Assembly: GCA_002404605.1 (NCBI GenBank)
Contig: DHKA01000041.1
Coordinates: 28,325-36,796 of the forward strand
Length of the DNA stretch: 8,472 nt
DNA from: Clostridiales bacterium UBA4706
Lineage (GTDB): Bacteria; Bacillota; Clostridia; Oscillospirales; Oscillospiraceae
Reading direction: 5' to 3'
Below the pieces are notes generated by a model. The model was not told the DNA's origin. It did not search any database and worked only from the letters and a program-made list of their open reading frames with translations. The translations under genes and the position numbers were made by a program. Position 1 is the stretch's first letter; the number at the start of each line of letters is the position of its first letter. Below are positions 6,405 through 8,472 of the stretch, one piece after another.

Positions 6405-6702
6405 GCGGTCTTTGGCAAGGCTGCACTAGTCGGGGAGCCAGCGGTGCCCTGTAGCCTGCAATCCGCTACAGCAGGGATGAATTCCTCTCCGAGGGTATGC
6501 GATGTGTCGTCTGGCGGCAGTAAGTGGCGCTGACGGTCTGGTCTCGCGCAACACAGCCCCGTGAACCATGTCAGGCGGGGAACCGAGCAGCATTAAGCGG
6601 AACGCTGTGTGTGCCGTGAGGGTGCCGGACCTGAGTCGGCTGCTGTTGCACCGGGCATACCGCATCATTCAAGGAAAGGTGTGCAGTCTTGCCAAGGATC
6701 GC
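6405..6702 (+). ncRNA. scr: Signal recognition particle RNA, long Gram-positive type with Alu domain
   Basis: About 298 nt (B. subtilis scRNA: about 271). This RNA pairs with Ffh to target nascent membrane and secreted proteins to the translocon. Alu domain, about 6427-6500: AGCGGTGCCCTGTA, CCTGCAATCCGCTA and AGCAGGG match the Bacillus RNA nearly base for base. S domain: TGAACCATGTCAGG (6562-6575), a GGAA tetraloop (6579-6582) and AGCAGCATTAAG (6586-6597), the Ffh M-domain site. The three pairs under the tetraloop are CGG/CCG, where E. coli and Bacillus have UCC/GGA, so pairing is kept by covariation. The ends pair: 6405-6426 with 6681-6702 is a continuous 22-bp helix 1 with three G-U wobbles, extendable by three A-T pairs. 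The exact mature ends are inferred from this helix and the promoter. dnaX follows, as in Bacillus. Confidence 0.95.
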
Positions 6703-6721
6703 TTTCTATTTTCCAAAAAAC

Positions 6722-6725
6722 GGAG
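6722..6725 (+). promoter_or_regulatory. Ribosome binding site that fixes the TTG start of dnaX
   Basis: GGAG at 6722-6725 stands 9 nt before TTG at 6735-6737. No in-frame ATG lies nearby. The ATG at 6728 is in another frame, only 2 nt from the GGAG, and would give just a 16-codon peptide. Confidence 0.7.
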
Positions 6726-6734
6726 AGATGGATT

Positions 6735-8360
6735 TTGTACGAAGCTCTGTACCGGAAATACCGGCCGAAAACCTTTGACGATGTGGTGGGGCAGCCGTTC
6801 ATCACCGAAACGCTCAAGACCCAGGTGCGTACCGGACGGCTTAGCCACGCCTATCTTTTTATCGGCACCCGCGGCACGGGCAAAACGACCTGCGCGCGCA
6901 TTCTTGCCAAGGCGGTCAACTGTGAGCATCCGATGGACGGGAATCCCTGCAACGAGTGCGACGCCTGCCGCGGCATTGAGGACGGCTCTATTCTCGACGT
7001 TGTAGAGCTGGACGCGGCGTCCAACAACGGTGTGGACGATGTGCGCATGCTGCGCGATGAGGCGATCTTCTCTCCGACCACGGTGCGCAAGCGCGTGTAC
7101 ATCATCGACGAGGTGCACATGCTCTCCAAACCGGCGTTCAACGCGCTGCTGAAAATTTTGGAGGAGCCGCCGCAGCACCTCATGTTCATTCTTGCAACAA
7201 CGGAGCTCAATAAAGTCCTTCCCACGATCCTTTCCCGCTGCCAGCGCCACAGCTTCCGGCGGCTCGACGGCGACACGATCGCCAAGCGTCTCGCCTATGT
7301 TGCGGAGCAGGAGGGCATCAACCTCACGGCGGATGCGGCGCAGCTTCTGGGCCGTCTTGCTGACGGCGGCATGCGCGACGGCCTTTCCCTGCTCGACCAG
7401 TGCTCCGCGGCGGAAACGGTTGACACCGCGGCGGTGCTCAATGCCATGGGTCTGGCCGGAACGCTCCGCACGCAGTCCATTGCGGATGCCGTTCTCTCCG
7501 GGAATACCGAAGAGGCGCTCACGCAGTTTGAATCCCTCTGGCAGGACGGAAAGGACCCCGCGGCGCTCCTCGGCGAGCTCTCCGGTCTCTTCCGCGACGC
7601 ACTGCTGCTGCGTCTTGCCCCGAAGGGGGGGAGAACGCTGATCTCCGGGGCTTACGGGGAAAACGTCCTGGGCGATATCCGCGCGAGCGACGGAAACCTT
7701 CTCTGGCTTCTCAATACACTTCAAAAGCATCAGGCGCTGCTCCGCGAGACCGGCAATCCGCGTCTTCAGACGGAGCTCTGCCTCGCGGAGCTCTCCGGCG
7801 GCGGAGAGATCGCGCCGCCGCGTGCGGCCGCTCCCGTGCAGAGACCCGCGCCCCAGTCGGAACAGCGGAACATCCCGACGCCCCCTCCGGTACCGCCGGT
7901 ACAGGAAACGCCGGCCCCGGCGAAGAGCGTTCCCGTATATGCACCCCCAATTGCGGCGATTGAGCCTACTCCGGCGGACGAGGCGGAACCGACGCCTCCG
8001 GCAGCCGATCCCGCCCCGGCGACGGAAACGACGGAGAGCGTCCCCGCGGGCGGCGTCAGTTGGGAGTATGCGCTCTCGCAGCTTGAAAATGAGCTGCCCA
8101 TCGGCGTGCGCATTGTTCTGACGGATGCCACGCAGTCCTCGGGCGAGATCCGCGGCGGCGAACTGATCTTGCGTCTGCTTCCGGGCTTTGCGAAAAACAC
8201 CGTCAACGTCCCGGACGTGCTCAACAAGATCCGGCAGAAGGTGTCCGCGCTCTGCGGCGCACCGATGCAGATCCGGCTGGAGGAGCTGCAAAGCGGCGGC
8301 GCGCAGGGGCTGGATAAACTTGATTTTCTCGGCAAATTCGGAAATGTAACCATCCAATAA
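6735..8360 (+). CDS. dnaX: DNA polymerase III subunit gamma/tau
   Basis: A 541-residue clamp-loader ATPase that loads the sliding clamp and ties the replicative polymerase to the helicase. The N-terminus (M/L)YEALYRKYRPKTFDDVVGQ is canonical. Walker A is GTRGTGKT (44-51); zinc ligands are Cys63, Cys72, Cys75 and Cys78; Walker B is IIDEVH (123-128); sensor-1 region ATTELNK (154-160); arginine finger in SRC (167-169). Domain III ends near 354. A Pro/Ala-rich linker covers about 355-438, and a tau-type C-terminal domain starts at VSWEYALSQL. The start is TTG at 6735; the frame is open upstream but runs back into the SRP RNA gene, whose sequence is fully accounted for by RNA structure. It lies 32 nt past SRP helix 1, and ebfC follows after 17 nt. 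A G7 run (7625-7631) interrupts domain III coding sequence. Confidence 0.97.
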   Translation: MYEALYRKYRPKTFDDVVGQPFITETLKTQVRTGRLSHAYLFIGTRGTGKTTCARILAKAVNCEHPMDGNPCNECDACRGIEDGSILDVVELDAASNNGVDDVRMLRDEAIFSPTTVRKRVYIIDEVHMLSKPAFNALLKILEEPPQHLMFILATTELNKVLPTILSRCQRHSFRRLDGDTIAKRLAYVAEQEGINLTADAAQLLGRLADGGMRDGLSLLDQCSAAETVDTAAVLNAMGLAGTLRTQSIADAVLSGNTEEALTQFESLWQDGKDPAALLGELSGLFRDALLLRLAPKGGRTLISGAYGENVLGDIRASDGNLLWLLNTLQKHQALLRETGNPRLQTELCLAELSGGGEIAPPRAAAPVQRPAPQSEQRNIPTPPPVPPVQETPAPAKSVPVYAPPIAAIEPTPADEAEPTPPAADPAPATETTESVPAGGVSWEYALSQLENELPIGVRIVLTDATQSSGEIRGGELILRLLPGFAKNTVNVPDVLNKIRQKVSALCGAPMQIRLEELQSGGAQGLDKLDFLGKFGNVTIQ

Positions 8361-8377
8361 AAAGGAGACAGGAAACT

Positions 8378-8472
8378 ATGGCAAAAGGATACAGAGGCGG
8401 CAGCTTCGGCGGCGGTATGAGCATGGGCGGCGGCATGAGACAGAGCGATCTTATGAAGCAGGCGCAGAAGAT
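8378..8472 (+). CDS. ebfC: YbaB/EbfC family nucleoid-associated protein, N-terminal part only
   Basis: The first 31 codons are present; the gene runs off the right edge. The N-terminus is MAKGYRGGSFGGG followed by a Met/Gly-rich stretch, then DLMKQAQK, the characteristic beginning of the helical YbaB/EbfC fold that binds DNA as a dimer. AAAGGAGA (8361-8368) precedes the ATG with suitable spacing. It sits 17 nt after dnaX with no terminator, so it is in the same operon, the dnaX-ebfC order usual in bacteria, where recR commonly comes next. The assignment rests on a short stretch plus the context. Confidence 0.88.
   Translation, partial: MAKGYRGGSFGGGMSMGGGMRQSDLMKQAQK

Noticed and set aside
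6609..6734. Upstream extension of dnaX to an ATG at 6609
   Set aside because: It lies inside the SRP RNA S domain and helix 1, and the added residues do not resemble any DnaX N-terminus.
6669..8357. A 562-codon open frame on the - strand opposite dnaX
   Set aside because: It mirrors dnaX almost exactly and has an Arg-rich composition with no recognisable domain; a codon-bias shadow.

Overview
The window looks like a chromosomal segment from a moderately GC-rich member of the Clostridia, probably near Oscillospiraceae/Ruminococcaceae. The reasons are the Gram-positive long SRP RNA sitting directly upstream of dnaX and ebfC (the Bacillus subtilis arrangement), strong purine-rich ribosome binding sites, a membrane pyrophosphatase with the signature of a K+-dependent, probably Na+-pumping enzyme, and an ECF sigma/zinc anti-sigma pair carrying a DUF4825-like domain. 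The lineage is inferred from gene content only.

Left part (1-1669, + strand): a cluster of four consecutive hairpins, the last an intrinsic terminator, precedes a two-gene operon of an ECF sigma factor and its overlapping membrane anti-sigma factor. The operon ends at a perfect 38-bp palindrome that also serves the convergent gene.

Middle part (1678-6304, - strand), read from right to left: a P-loop protein of the PRK06851-like type, built from two homologous halves of which the second has lost its Walker A motif; tspO, probably co-transcribed with it and followed by a terminator; hppA (membrane pyrophosphatase, TTG start) with its own promoter and terminator; then a membrane zincin of the DUF3267 type with its own extended -10 promoter.

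Right part (6370-8472, + strand): a consensus-like promoter drives the SRP RNA, whose ends pair in a long helix 1; dnaX (TTG start) follows, and then the beginning of ebfC, cut by the window edge. This module serves protein targeting and DNA replication/recombination.

Most of the window is ordinary core genome with compact, well-delimited transcription units. The items most worth a second look are the degenerate second P-loop in the PRK06851-like protein, the hairpin cluster at the left edge, the SRP RNA/dnaX junction, and the membrane zincin lying next to a sigma/anti-sigma pair. I saw no CRISPR array, insertion sequence, phage gene, tRNA or rRNA.
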